DNA of 37,851 bases from Pseudomonas karstica (GCF_009707515.1 NZ_WLYI01000045.1:1-37851), one strand, 5' to 3'; shown: positions 23,475-31,718, counted from the stretch's first letter. Numbers and translations are program-made. The notes: generated from the sequence alone by a model not told the origin.

Positions 23475-24686
23475 TCAGGCTTTCTGGGCTAACCCATCGG
23501 CCTTGAACATCCCGCGAATTCCCCGCACAGCCTGGCGAATCCGGTCCTGGTTCTCGATCAGCGCAAAGCGCACATGGTCATCGCCGTACTCACCAAAGCC
23601 GATGCCCGGCGACACGCACACCTTCGCCTCCTGCAGCAGTTTCTTGGCAAATTCCAGTGAGCCCATCTCTGCATAAGCCTGGGGAATCTTCGCCCAGACG
23701 TACATCGACGCCTTGGGGTTTTCGACCATCCAACCCAGCTCATGCAGGCCCTTGACCAGCACGTTACGACGCTGGCGATACTGCTCGGCAATGTCCTTCA
23801 CGCACTGTTGATCGCCTTCCAGCGCCGCAATCGCTGCCACTTGCAGCGGGGTGAAAGTGCCGTAGTCGTGGTAACTCTTGATCCGCGCCAGGGCGTTGAC
23901 CAGTTCCGGGTTGCCGACCATGAAACCAATACGCCATCCAGCCATGTTGTAGCTCTTGGACAGGGTGAAAAACTCCACTGCAATGTCCTTGGCCCCTGGT
24001 ACCTGCATGATCGAGGGGGCTTTCCAGCCGTCGTAGACGATGTCGGCGTAGGCCAGGTCATGCACCACCAGCACGTCGTACTGTTTGGCCAGGGCGATCA
24101 CCCGCTCGAAGAAGTCCAGCTCCACGCACTGGGCGGTGGGGTTGGACGGGAAGCCGAGGATCATCATTTTCGGCTTGGGGATCGAGCCGCGAATCGCCCG
24201 CTCCAACTCGGCGAAAAAGTCCACGCCCGGGATTAGCGGCACCGAGCGCACCTGGGCGCCGGCAATCACGGCACCGTAGATGTGAATCGGGTAACTGGGG
24301 TTGGGTACCAGTACGGTGTCGCCCTGGTCGAGGGTGGCCAGCATCAAGTGCGCCAGGCCTTCCTTGGAGCCGATGGTGACGATGGCCTCGGTCTCAGGAT
24401 CGATATCCACTTCATAGCGGTCCTTGTACCAGTGCGAAATAGCCCGGCGCAGACGCGGAATGCCTTTGGAGGTGGAGTAGCCGTGGGTGTCTTCACGTCG
24501 GGCGACGGTCACCAGTTTCTCCACAATATGCGGGGGAGTCGGGCCGTCGGGGTTGCCCATGCTCAAGTCGATGATGTCTTCGCCACGACGACGGGCGGCC
24601 ATCTTCAGCTCGGCTGTGATGTTGAACACGTAAGGGGGGAGTCGATCTATGCGCGCAAAGCGGCGCGGCGAACCAAGGTCTGCCAT
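23475..24686 (-). CDS. alaC: Glutamate-pyruvate aminotransferase AlaC
   Basis: This 403-aa fold-type I PLP aminotransferase makes alanine from pyruvate and glutamate in the cytoplasm. It starts RRFARIDRLPPYVFNITAEL in the same way as E. coli AlaC and stays co-linear to the end. The PLP lysine is Lys244 in TLSKSYNMAGWRIGF. FPSNPTAQCVELDFF and the D-x-A-Y pair in HDLAYADIVYDG position the cofactor. It is monocistronic and divergent from a GyrI-like gene. Other family names in databases are less likely given the close match. Confidence 0.93.
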   Translation of the reverse strand: MADLGSPRRFARIDRLPPYVFNITAELKMAARRRGEDIIDLSMGNPDGPTPPHIVEKLVTVARREDTHGYSTSKGIPRLRRAISHWYKDRYEVDIDPETEAIVTIGSKEGLAHLMLATLDQGDTVLVPNPSYPIHIYGAVIAGAQVRSVPLIPGVDFFAELERAIRGSIPKPKMMILGFPSNPTAQCVELDFFERVIALAKQYDVLVVHDLAYADIVYDGWKAPSIMQVPGAKDIAVEFFTLSKSYNMAGWRIGFMVGNPELVNALARIKSYHDYGTFTPLQVAAIAALEGDQQCVKDIAEQYRQRRNVLVKGLHELGWMVENPKASMYVWAKIPQAYAEMGSLEFAKKLLQEAKVCVSPGIGFGEYGDDHVRFALIENQDRIRQAVRGIRGMFKADGLAQKA

Positions 24687-24881
24687 TGTTGCCTCGAAGT
24701 ACGTAAGCGCCCGGAACCGTCCGAGCGACGTCGGCCACTGCGGTGGCCTGCGAGGCAGACAATACGGGCGATGATGGCCCGTTGTCCAGATGGTGCAGGA
24801 AAAATTTCTGCATGGAGCGATGTGTGGATATGCCCCTATACTCGATGCGGGTTTGTGCCCTCATCGAAGGAGACTGTTCAG

Positions 24882-25367
24882 ATGGATCAACAGACAAAAC
24901 TACCGCTGCAACCGCGCCTGGAAGAGGGCAAGGCTCTGGTAATCGCAGGCGTCGGCGGCCGTTACGGCAAGGCCACCCAGGGGGATATTCCCCGGTTGTG
25001 GGAATTGTTCGACACCTGCATCAAGGACATCAAAAAGCGCGTGGGCGGCGTGACTTATGGCGTGTGCTACAACACCAATCACGGTGAGTTCGACTACCTC
25101 GCCGGTGTTGAAGTACCGGCCAAGGGCGACGTGCCGAGTAACTTCGAGTCCATCGAAATCCCGGCTCATCACTATGCGGTGTTCCCTCACTACGGCCCGG
25201 TGCAGGCGCTTGCGCAGACGTATGAGCGAATCATGTTCGAGTGGCTGCCGCACTCCGGGTACGCGATCGCCGGCCCTGATTTCGAGCGTTATAGCGCAGA
25301 CTTTGATGTGGGGAAGGGCACGGGTACGGTGGAAGTCTGGTTGCCTGTCGAAGCAACGGTGGCATAA
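24882..25367 (+). CDS. GyrI-like small-molecule-binding protein
   Basis: This 161-aa soluble protein of the GyrI/AraC effector-binding fold has GVCYNTNHGEFDYLAGVEVP (residues 66-85) and IPAHHYAVFPHYGPVQAL, the typical paired-repeat elements. It has no DNA-binding domain, so it is a free-standing ligand-binding or hydrolase-like member. The ATG at 24882 has GAAGGAG upstream. A TATACT at 24837-24842 could be the -10 box, although no good -35 is seen. It is divergent from alaC; no functional link is evident. Confidence 0.85.
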   Translation: MDQQTKLPLQPRLEEGKALVIAGVGGRYGKATQGDIPRLWELFDTCIKDIKKRVGGVTYGVCYNTNHGEFDYLAGVEVPAKGDVPSNFESIEIPAHHYAVFPHYGPVQALAQTYERIMFEWLPHSGYAIAGPDFERYSADFDVGKGTGTVEVWLPVEATVA

Positions 25368-25377
25368 CCCTGACCTT

Positions 25378-25399
25378 GGGCGCGAGTAAGCTCGCTCCC
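25378..25399 (+). terminator. Short hairpin after GyrI-like gene
   Basis: GGGCGCGAG (25378-25386) pairs with CTCGCTCCC (25391-25399) around TAAG, with one mismatch, starting 11 bp after the stop. It has no T-run, so termination is only likely. Confidence 0.5.
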
Positions 25400-25456
25400 G
25401 ATCATATTATCCATAGATGAGTGTATGAGTCAGGCCGATAGGCATAGGTATCTATT

Positions 25457-25500
25457 CCTGTAGCCGCTGGCGCAGCCTGCGATCGGCTGCGCAGCAGTCG
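25457..25500. repeat. Single REP half-element
   Basis: CCTGTAGCCGCTGGCGCAGCCTGCGATCGGCTGCGCAGCAGTCG matches the left half of REPIN unit 1 at 19616, ignoring that unit's 10-bp duplication. There is no opposing arm nearby, so it is a solo REP. Confidence 0.8.
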
Positions 25501-25548
25501 CCAGTACCAGGGCTTCAGACGTTGTGTAGATACCTGTGGTCGATAGGG

Positions 25549-25734
25549 CTAGCCACCAAAACTGCGCTGGTAGTCCTGTGCGGACTTGCGAAGCGCTTGG
25601 GCAACATTGGGAGCTTGTCGGCAATAGTCGTCTTCGCGCTTGAGAACAGTCTCAAGGGCCTGGAGCAGATTCCGGATACGCTCCTCGGGGTTCTCGATAT
25701 CGCAGGTTTTCGCAAAATCGAGGATGCCCAGGCG
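25549..25734 (-). pseudogene. Probable 3' remnant of an unknown gene
   Basis: The minus-strand frame from 25734 to a TAG at 25549-25551 reads 61 codons of plausible protein: DFAKTCDIENPEERIRNLLQ, then ALETVLKREDDYCRQAP, ending SAQDYQRSFGG. It is helical, charged, and has Pseudomonas-like codon use. There is no ATG, GTG or TTG start in frame after the TAA at 25735-25737. The other minus-strand frames continue upstream (for example from an ATG at 25804), so a frameshift or deletion may have broken a longer gene. I do not recognise the family. Confidence 0.4.
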
Positions 25735-25846
25735 TTAAGCAAACCCGCTGGCGCATTGAACGAACCTGACTGCCGACTTGTTGAGGGATAACTGAAAAAT
25801 CCATGTCGCGTAACCATTACTTTATGCATGTTAAGTCATGCATGCG

Positions 25847-26362
25847 TTACCTGGATTTCCTGTCAAGCGCGCCCTGACCAAATACCAGCGCCAGCCGACG
25901 CTCATACCCAACCCGCCCCTTGTAAGCCTCACCGCTATCCACCCACCCCAACTGTAAATACAACCCCATCGCCGCCACATTGTCATGGTCCACCGATAAT
26001 TCCAGCGCCTTGATCTGTGGCCACGCCAGCCGCGCAGCGGCGGGTAATGCTTGCAGGCAGGCCTTGCCGAATCCTTGCCCCTGTTTGCTGCGATCGACTT
26101 GCAGGGCGTGCAGGGTGGCGCTGTGCTCGTCGGCCCAGTGGGGCAGGCAGGGAGGGCGTTTGAGTAGGAGGAAAGCCACGGGGATGTCATCGGCCAGCAG
26201 GGCGAAGCCCTTGACGCCTGGGCTGGGGTTGACCAGCAGGGTGTTCAGTGCGCAGTAGATATCGCCGGAAAAAGACAGCTGTTCGGGGTGGACTTCGAGG
26301 GCACGGAGTTGCTGTTGTTGGGCAGCGGTCAGCGTCTCATAGGCAACAAGGCGGGTTTCCAT
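25847..26362 (-). CDS. GNAT-family N-acetyltransferase
   Basis: This 171-aa protein has the acetyl-CoA loop near residue 105 (VDRSKQGQGFGKACLQALPA), with Q-G-x-G-x-G-K, and ends with NVAAMGLYLQLGWVDSGEAY, the usual motif B. I chose the ATG at 26362 (METRLVAYETL). Upstream, a TTG at 26398 is in frame, but neither start has a good ribosome site. The substrate is unknown. It is divergent from the ECF42 cluster, about 80 bp from the first TGTCGA motif. Confidence 0.8.
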   Translation of the reverse strand: METRLVAYETLTAAQQQQLRALEVHPEQLSFSGDIYCALNTLLVNPSPGVKGFALLADDIPVAFLLLKRPPCLPHWADEHSATLHALQVDRSKQGQGFGKACLQALPAAARLAWPQIKALELSVDHDNVAAMGLYLQLGWVDSGEAYKGRVGYERRLALVFGQGALDRKSR

Positions 26363-26441
26363 TGGTGGGGCATCCAGGTTCCTACAGAGAGGTCGCAAAT
26401 TCTAGCCGGTTTGTTGCGCCCGCATTTATTTTTTGCGAGCG

Positions 26442-26468
26442 TGTCGATTTGTCGATGGCCCACTCGAC
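26442..26468 (+). promoter_or_regulatory. Candidate ECF42 promoter P1
   Basis: TGTCGA occurs at 26442-26447 and again at 26450-26455. From the first copy, 17 bases lead to CGAC (26465-26468). ECF42 promoters are, as I recall, TGTCGA at -35 with a CGA-type -10. It lies 41-67 bp upstream of the NTF2-like gene. The -10 call is tentative. Confidence 0.5.
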
Positions 26469-26508
26469 TAAGGGTGTCTTCAGTGATTTTTCCCACAGGA
26501 GTATCGCC

Positions 26509-26940
26509 ATGAACACCCAGGTTAAAACCGATATCAGCACCTTGATCAACGATTGGCAGCAAGCGGTGGTCACCAAGGACATCAACCGCATCGTCAGCTT
26601 CTATGCCGACGACATTGTTGCCTTCGATGCTGTGAGCGCCCTGCAATTCAAGGGCAAGGCCGCTTACCGCGCCCATTGGGAAGAGTGCATGAAGGTGTGC
26701 CCCGGCCCAGGTATTTTCGACTTTCATGAACTGCACATCGTGCCGGCTTCCGACAGTGCCTTCGCCCATTGGCTGGCGCACTGTGGCGGTGCCGGGCCGG
26801 ACGGTGTGGTGAAGGCGTGCTGGATGCGCGTCACTGCGGGTTATCAGCGCATCGATGGGCAATGGAAGGTGGTCCACGAGCACTGGTCTGCGCCTTTTGA
26901 CATGCAAACCGGGGCAGGCCTGTTCGAGCTGGAACCCTGA
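26509..26940 (+). CDS. NTF2-like (SnoaL/DUF4440-type) protein
   Basis: This 143-aa single-domain cone-fold protein starts MNTQVKTDISTLINDWQQAV, with AGGAG nine bases upstream. It carries the family pattern DINRIVSFYADDIVAFDAVS and a C-terminal GQWKVVHEHWSAPFD strand. Related proteins (SgcJ/EcaC, ketosteroid-isomerase-like) are usually of unknown function. It is the first gene of the ECF42 cluster on the plus strand. Its co-regulation by the sigma factor is inferred from the TGTCGA motif and its position. Confidence 0.83.
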   Translation: MNTQVKTDISTLINDWQQAVVTKDINRIVSFYADDIVAFDAVSALQFKGKAAYRAHWEECMKVCPGPGIFDFHELHIVPASDSAFAHWLAHCGGAGPDGVVKACWMRVTAGYQRIDGQWKVVHEHWSAPFDMQTGAGLFELEP

Positions 26941-26961
26941 TCGTCGGGAAAGTCGGCAAAT

Positions 26962-26986
26962 TGTCGATCTGCAGCCATAGTTGATA
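26962..26986 (+). promoter_or_regulatory. Candidate ECF42 promoter P2
   Basis: TGTCGA at 26962-26967 is followed after 14 bases by TTGATA (26982-26987). The site lies 45 bp before the YciI start in the 66-bp gap after the NTF2-like gene. The spacing to the -10 differs from P1, so only the -35 element is well supported. Confidence 0.45.
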
Positions 26987-27006
26987 GTCCGAAAACGGAG
27001 AAACGT

Positions 27007-27351
27007 ATGAAATACCTATGCCTGGTCTACAGTGACGAGCAGTTGCTCCACAGCCTGCCCGAAAGCCCCAAGGACCCCGAGTGCTTCGCCTACGCCGAGT
27101 TGATCCAGGGCAGTGGGCGGATGCTCGCCGCCGAGGCGCTGGAGTCGGTGCAGACTGCCACCACCGTACGCATGCGTAACGGCAAGTTGTCGATTACCGA
27201 TGGCCCGTTTGCCGAAACCAAGGAGCAGCTTGCCGGGTTCTACCTGATTGATGCCAAGGACCTGAACGAAGCGCTCCAGGTGGCCGGTGGCATCCCGGCA
27301 GCGCGGGTCGGCAGTGTGGAAGTACGCCCGGTGCGTGAATTGAATCTCTGA
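27007..27351 (+). CDS. YciI/DGPF-domain protein
   Basis: This 114-aa protein starts MKYLCLVYSDEQ and contains the namesake motif in TDGPFAETKEQLAGFYLIDA, DGPF at residues 65-68. It is a dimeric ferredoxin-like fold related to muconolactone isomerases; enzymatic activity of the DGPF group is not established. DGPF genes are the hallmark neighbours of ECF42 sigma factors and usually their targets. The ribosome site is GGAG, and there is a TGTCGA motif just upstream. Confidence 0.9.
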   Translation: MKYLCLVYSDEQLLHSLPESPKDPECFAYAELIQGSGRMLAAEALESVQTATTVRMRNGKLSITDGPFAETKEQLAGFYLIDAKDLNEALQVAGGIPAARVGSVEVRPVRELNL

Positions 27352-27384
27352 TCACAACAATCATAAGGTTCAGGAGGTTTACCC

Positions 27385-27879
27385 ATGGCTACCCAAGCCC
27401 TGGCGGGCGCGCCGCCCGCCGAATTCGAGCTGTCCATCAGCCGCGTGATCGATGCGCCTCGCAGCCGGGTGTTTCGCGCCTGGACGGAGCCGGCCCTGCT
27501 GCAAAAATGGTGGGGCCCCCACGGTATGACTACACCGGAGTGCGAAATGAACCTGTGGGTCGGTGGCCTGTTTCGTACCCTGATGCGTGCCCCCGATGGT
27601 GCCGAGTACCCGACCCAGGGCGTGTTCCTGGAGATCGTCGCACCCCGCCGGCTGGTGTTTACCGATGCCTACAGCCCGGGCTGGATTCCGTCGAGCAAGC
27701 CGTTCATGACCGCCGAAATCACCTTTGAGGAGATTGACGGCAAGACCCTCTACACCGCCCGCGCCATGCACTGGAGTGCCGAAGACAAACAGGCCCATGA
27801 GGCCATGGGCTTTCATGACGGCTGGGGGCAGAGCCTGGATCGGCTGGTGATGTTGGTGACCGAAGGCATGCACGATTGA
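27385..27879 (+). CDS. SRPBCC/AHSA1-family protein
   Basis: This 164-aa START-like protein has ELSISRVIDAPRSRVFRAWT (from residue 14) and LLQKWWGPHGMTTPECEMNL, the usual activator-of-Hsp90-ATPase-like opening. It ends in a helix with GFHDGWGQSLDRLVML. The fold binds hydrophobic ligands; the ligand here is unknown. AGGAGG (27372-27377) is a strong ribosome site. Its TGA overlaps the TTG start of the sigma-factor gene (TTGA at 27876-27879), so the two are translationally coupled. Confidence 0.87.
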   Translation: MATQALAGAPPAEFELSISRVIDAPRSRVFRAWTEPALLQKWWGPHGMTTPECEMNLWVGGLFRTLMRAPDGAEYPTQGVFLEIVAPRRLVFTDAYSPGWIPSSKPFMTAEITFEEIDGKTLYTARAMHWSAEDKQAHEAMGFHDGWGQSLDRLVMLVTEGMHD

Positions 27880-29114
27880 CGATCAAGGCCCAGGTCGAGG
27901 CGATCTATCGCAGTGAGTCACGGCGCATCCTCGCGACCCTGATTCGCCTGCTCGGCGACTTCGACCTCGCTGAAGAAGCCTTGCACGAGGCGTTCTTCGT
28001 TGCGGTCGAGCGCTGGCAGCAGGACGGCGTGCCGGCTAATCCCCGGGCCTGGCTGGTGTCCACCGGGCGCTTCAAGGCCATTGATCGTTTACGTCGGCAG
28101 GCCAGGTTTGCCGCATCCCAGGCGGTATTGCTGGCCCAGGCCGAGGAGCTGGAAGAGGCGCAGTGGAGTGATGATGAAGTGGAAGATGATCGCCTGCGCC
28201 TGATCTTCACCTGCTGCCACCCGGCCCTGGCGGCGGATGCCCAGGCAGCGCTGACCCTGCGGGAAATCTGCGACCTGACCACCGAGGAAATCGCCCGGGC
28301 CTTTCTCGTCACGCCGGCCACCATTGCCCAGCGTATCGTGCGGGCCAAGGGCAAGATCCGCGAGGCGAAGATTCCCTATCAAGTGCCGTCACTGGCCGAA
28401 TTGTCCGAACGTCTGGACAGCGTGTTGCAGGTGATTTACCTGGTGTTCAACGAAGGCTATTCGGCGTCCATGGGCACCGACCTGACCCGTGAAGACCTGA
28501 CCCGTGAAGCCATTCGCCTCGGACGGTTATTGCTGGAGCTGTTGCCCGCCGAGCCGGAAGTCATGGGCCTGCTGGCGCTGATGCTGCTTCACGAGTCTCG
28601 GCGCCCGGCACGAACCTCGACCAGTGGTGAGTTGGTGCTGTTGGATGAACAGGATCGCTCGCAGTGGGACGCTTCGCTAATTGCCGAAGGCTGCGCCCAG
28701 GTGGAGAAAGCGCTGACCACACGGCGCTTTGGGCCTTACTGCCTGCAGGCGGCGATTGCGGCCGTACATGCTGAAGCGCAAAGCGCAGCCGACACTGATT
28801 GGCCACAGATTGTCGGGCTTTACGACGTACTGCTAAGAGCAGTGCCGTCACCGGTGATCGAACTCAATCGCGCGGTGGCGTTGGCCATGCGGGATGGACC
28901 ATTGGCGGGGTTGCAGCAGGTGGACAGGATTTTGAATCGAGGTGAGTTGCTGGATTATCACCTGGCCTATTCGGCGCGGGGGGAGTTTTGTCGGCAGTTG
29001 GGAAGGGTGCAGGAGGCGCGGGTCGCGTATGAAAAGGCGTTGGCATTGACGCAACAGGTGCCGGAAAAACGCTTTATCGAGCGGCGTTTGGCCGAACTCT
29101 GTCAGTCGGAATAA
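27876..29114 (+). CDS. ECF42-type RNA polymerase sigma factor
   Basis: This 412-aa protein has sigma region 2 (residues about 5-75: DFDLAEEALHEAFFVAVERW and GRFKAIDRLRRQ), region 4 (about 120-170: LREICDLTTEEIARAFLVTP), and a C-terminal extension of about 235 residues. The extension includes VFNEGYSASMGTDLTRE, RRFGPYCLQAAIAAVHAEA and a TPR-like PVIELNRAVALAMRDGPLAG segment. This layout defines ECF42. The group has no anti-sigma factor; the extension is needed for activity in the few members tested. The start is TTG at 27876, overlapping the AHSA1 stop. P. putida ECF-10 (PP_4553) is a remembered relative linked to antibiotic tolerance and biofilm. Confidence 0.9.
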   Translation: MTIKAQVEAIYRSESRRILATLIRLLGDFDLAEEALHEAFFVAVERWQQDGVPANPRAWLVSTGRFKAIDRLRRQARFAASQAVLLAQAEELEEAQWSDDEVEDDRLRLIFTCCHPALAADAQAALTLREICDLTTEEIARAFLVTPATIAQRIVRAKGKIREAKIPYQVPSLAELSERLDSVLQVIYLVFNEGYSASMGTDLTREDLTREAIRLGRLLLELLPAEPEVMGLLALMLLHESRRPARTSTSGELVLLDEQDRSQWDASLIAEGCAQVEKALTTRRFGPYCLQAAIAAVHAEAQSAADTDWPQIVGLYDVLLRAVPSPVIELNRAVALAMRDGPLAGLQQVDRILNRGELLDYHLAYSARGEFCRQLGRVQEARVAYEKALALTQQVPEKRFIERRLAELCQSE

Positions 29115-29128
29115 TGAAAGCCTAATGT

Positions 29129-29161
29129 GGGGCTGTGCTGGATGGCACCAACGCCAGCCCC
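29129..29161 (+). terminator. Weak hairpin after the sigma-factor gene
   Basis: GGGGCTG (29129-29135) pairs with CAGCCCC (29155-29161) around a 19-base loop, followed by CTTTGATG. Only a short T-run is present. It lies between convergent genes. Confidence 0.4.
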
Positions 29162-29180
29162 CTTTGATGTGTCTTGTGAA

Positions 29181-29906
29181 TTACGCCTGCTGCCGCGTCG
29201 CCGCCAACACAATTTCCCGAATGCACACATGCTGCGGCTGCTGATAGGCATAGGCAATCGCTGACGCCACATCATCAACACTCAACACCGCCCCGCCCAT
29301 GTCCTTCTTCCAGGCCTGGTAGCCGGTTTTGATAGCCTCATCGGTAGTATGGCTCAACAGCTCGGTTTCCACCGCCCCCGGCGCAATAGTGGTCACTCGT
29401 ACATTGTGCGGCGCCAATTCTTCCCGAAGGTTTTCTGAAATCCCGTGGACCGCGAACTTGGTACCCACGTAGGCGACATGATTGGGAAAAGTCTTGCGCC
29501 CGGCCACCGAGCTGACGTTGATGATCGTGCCGGCGTTGCGCGCCACCATGCTGGCGGCGACAGCGTGAATACCATTGAGCAAGCCCTTTACGTTGACGTC
29601 GAGCATCTGTTCCCACTGCGCAGGATCCTGTTCGCTAATGCTGCCCAGTAGCATCACGCCGGCATTGTTGATCAGCGCGTCCGCCGGGCCAAATTGCGCC
29701 TCGGCTTCCTGCACGGCGGCCACCAGTGCTGCACGGTCGGTGATGTCGACACCATGGCTCAAGGTGTTCGGCAACTCTAGGGCGTTGAGCCGATCGATAC
29801 GCCGGGCCAACAGCAGCAGCGGGTGGCCGGCGGCCGACAGCAAGCGCGCGGTGGCTTCGCCAATGCCGGAGCTGGCCCCAGTGATAATGATCAGTGGCTT
29901 GCTCAT
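29181..29906 (-). CDS. Short-chain dehydrogenase/reductase
   Basis: This 241-aa classical SDR oxidoreductase uses NAD(P)H. The Rossmann motif TGASSGIG is at 9-16, NNAG at 80-83, catalytic Ser132/133 in NVSSVAG, and Tyr146-x3-Lys150 in YVGTK. ARRIDRL after strand 2 suggests NADPH preference (Arg at 35/36); that is inference. The substrate is unknown. It is divergent from the LysR gene at 30018, with the inverted repeat at 29937-29966 between them. Confidence 0.87.
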   Translation of the reverse strand: MSKPLIIITGASSGIGEATARLLSAAGHPLLLLARRIDRLNALELPNTLSHGVDITDRAALVAAVQEAEAQFGPADALINNAGVMLLGSISEQDPAQWEQMLDVNVKGLLNGIHAVAASMVARNAGTIINVSSVAGRKTFPNHVAYVGTKFAVHGISENLREELAPHNVRVTTIAPGAVETELLSHTTDEAIKTGYQAWKKDMGGAVLSVDDVASAIAYAYQQPQHVCIREIVLAATRQQA

Positions 29907-29936
29907 GTAAGAACTCCTGAAATAAAAAAAACAAAT

Positions 29937-29966
29937 GACTAAAGCGTGGGCGAAGTATATTTAGTC
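29937..29966. promoter_or_regulatory. Candidate LysR operator between SDR and LysR genes
   Basis: Perfect 7-bp arms GACTAAA (29937-29943) and TTTAGTC (29960-29966) are separated by 16 bases in the 111-bp divergent gap. Spacing is longer than the T-N11-A norm. Confidence 0.35.
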
Positions 29967-30017
29967 TATTGATGGCTGAAAAATGCCTTATTCCTCTGTC
30001 TGTCATCGGTATTATCT

Positions 30018-30860
30018 ATGGATGTCCGTCACCTAAAAGCCTTTCTCGCAGTGTTCGAGGAGCGCAACATCACCGTCGCCGCCCAGCGTCTGTTTATCAG
30101 TCAACCGACCTTGTCAGTGACCATCAAGCAATTGGAGGAGGAGCTCGGCGTGGCCCTGTTTGTGCGTCAACCCCGAGGAGTGGAGGTCAGTGATGAGGCT
30201 CGGGTGCTATACCCACAGGCCCGGCGCATGGTGGCCGAAGCCGATGCCTTGAGCCGGTTGTTTCGCGGACGAGAGAACCGCATCACCCTGGAGTTGGGGG
30301 TTGAGGGCGATATTGGCCACAGCCAGATCGAAACCTTCCTGCGCATGGCCCATCAAGGCTTGCCGGGTTTGCTGCTGACCTTGCAGGAAGGCTGTCAAGG
30401 CGAGGGGCGGTTGGCGGTGGAAGAAATGTGCTGCGAGGACGAGTTATTCCTGCCGCTTTGGGAAGAGCCCTACGTCATGGCGCTGCCCGCCGCTCATCCG
30501 ATGGCCCAAGGCGTAAAAGAGCAGGCCTGGGCGCCGATCGAGGACTGGATCACCTGCCCGCTACATGTTTCCCACCAGCGCCTGATGGCCTTGTACGGGC
30601 GTTCGTCCCAGTCAGTGGGCGGGCATGCCGGTTCGTTGACCCAGGCGCTGCATATGGTGGCGGCAGGGGTGGGCGTGGCGATGTTGCCGCAGTCCTTGGC
30701 GGCCGGGCGCACAGGCGTGGTCATTCGCCCGTGGCACTTGCCGGCACCGACCCGGCGGGTGGGCCTGTGCTTCGCCGCCCAGGCGCTGGAGTTGCCGGCG
30801 TTGCGGGCGCTGCATGAGTACTTCCAGAGCCATCAGCCGCCACAGATCGAAGCAGCTTGA
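30018..30860 (+). CDS. LysR-family regulator (divergent from SDR)
   Basis: This 280-aa LysR protein has a winged helix (AAQRLFISQPTLSVTIKQLE, residues about 21-40) and an effector domain with PLWEEPYVMALPAAHPMAQG and VAAGVGVAMLPQSLA. The ATG at 30018 has no clear ribosome site. It is divergent from the SDR gene it likely controls. It converges on the next LysR gene with a 3-bp gap. The inducer is unknown. Confidence 0.85.
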   Translation: MDVRHLKAFLAVFEERNITVAAQRLFISQPTLSVTIKQLEEELGVALFVRQPRGVEVSDEARVLYPQARRMVAEADALSRLFRGRENRITLELGVEGDIGHSQIETFLRMAHQGLPGLLLTLQEGCQGEGRLAVEEMCCEDELFLPLWEEPYVMALPAAHPMAQGVKEQAWAPIEDWITCPLHVSHQRLMALYGRSSQSVGGHAGSLTQALHMVAAGVGVAMLPQSLAAGRTGVVIRPWHLPAPTRRVGLCFAAQALELPALRALHEYFQSHQPPQIEAA

Positions 30861-30863
30861 GGG

Positions 30864-31718
30864 TTACTCGAGCATCTTTTCCAGCAACCAGCTTCCCGCC
30901 GGCCCCGGGGGATGTTGGCGTGACCACAAAGCGTCCACCGCCACCGAGCGCGGCCAGCCTCGGACCTTGAGCGGGTGCAGAGTGCCGGCGCCAAAGCGCT
31001 CCACCAGCCAGCACGGCAACGGGGCCCAGCCGAAACCCAGTTGTGCCATTTCCATCAACATCAGATAACTGGGCGCCGACCATACCCGGCCCGCGGCGCG
31101 GGTTTCATTGGATTTGATGATGCTTGCCAGACGCAGTTCACGGTGTTGCTCCAGAGTCCGCTGGTCGATGCCCTCAAGGCTCGCCAGTGGATGTTTGGGG
31201 GAGACGAACAGGGCGATTTCCGTGCGTTCTTCCACCGGTGCACGGGTCAGGTCTGGCGGATATACCTGCTGCATTTCGATAAAGGCAATCTGTGCCCGGC
31301 CGCTTTGCACCAGGGCAATCAGGTCTTCGCATTCGGCGATCAGGCATTCCAGTTCCAGGTCCGGATAGCGCTGTTCAAAGGCTGCGATGGCGGTTTCGAA
31401 ACGCTTGGACTGATAAGTATCGGACATCGCGATACTGAGCTTGGGTTCCAACCCCTGGGACAACTGGCTGGCCGCCAGCTCCAGGCGGTTACTGGCCTCC
31501 AACACTTGCTCGGCCCGTTGCAGCAACACATGGCCTGCCGGGGTCAGGGTCGGCTTGCGGCTGCTGCGGTCAAACAGCACCACATCCAAGTCAATCTCCA
31601 GGCTCGCCACTGCCGCGCTGACGGTGGACTGGCTTTTGCCCAGTTTGCGCGCCGCGGCCGAAAACGAACCCTGGGTTGCCGCTTGGACAAACGCCTGGAG
31701 CACTTCATGGGAAGCCAT
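30864..31718 (-). CDS. LysR-family regulator (divergent from PACE efflux gene)
   Basis: This 284-aa LysR protein has a winged helix near residues 21-40 (AARKLGKSQSTVSAAVASLE) and an effector domain with SIAMSDTYQSKRFE and EMAQLGFGWAPLPCWLVERF. It is divergent from a PACE-family efflux gene. LysR regulators commonly sit divergent from PACE genes, so this one probably activates efflux in response to its substrate. A near-palindrome at 31771-31787 lies between the two. Confidence 0.87.
   Translation of the reverse strand: MASHEVLQAFVQAATQGSFSAAARKLGKSQSTVSAAVASLEIDLDVVLFDRSSRKPTLTPAGHVLLQRAEQVLEASNRLELAASQLSQGLEPKLSIAMSDTYQSKRFETAIAAFEQRYPDLELECLIAECEDLIALVQSGRAQIAFIEMQQVYPPDLTRAPVEERTEIALFVSPKHPLASLEGIDQRTLEQHRELRLASIIKSNETRAAGRVWSAPSYLMLMEMAQLGFGWAPLPCWLVERFGAGTLHPLKVRGWPRSVAVDALWSRQHPPGPAGSWLLEKMLE

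Larger units (their letters stand above)
25368..25846. other. 479-bp gap between GyrI-like and GNAT genes
   Basis: The gap contains the GyrI-like gene's hairpin, a single REP half (25457-25500), and a minus-strand protein-like frame without a start codon (25549-25734). Between 25735 and 25846 the sequence is more AT-rich and holds no feature that I can support. Confidence 0.6.

Noticed and set aside
24282..24881. Upstream extension of the GyrI-like gene
   Set aside because: The extension runs antisense through alaC; the ATG at 24882 with GAAGGAG is the natural start.
25522..25791. 89-codon plus-strand frame in the 479-bp gap
   Set aside because: The opposite strand reads as better protein with more typical codon use, and this frame has no ribosome site.
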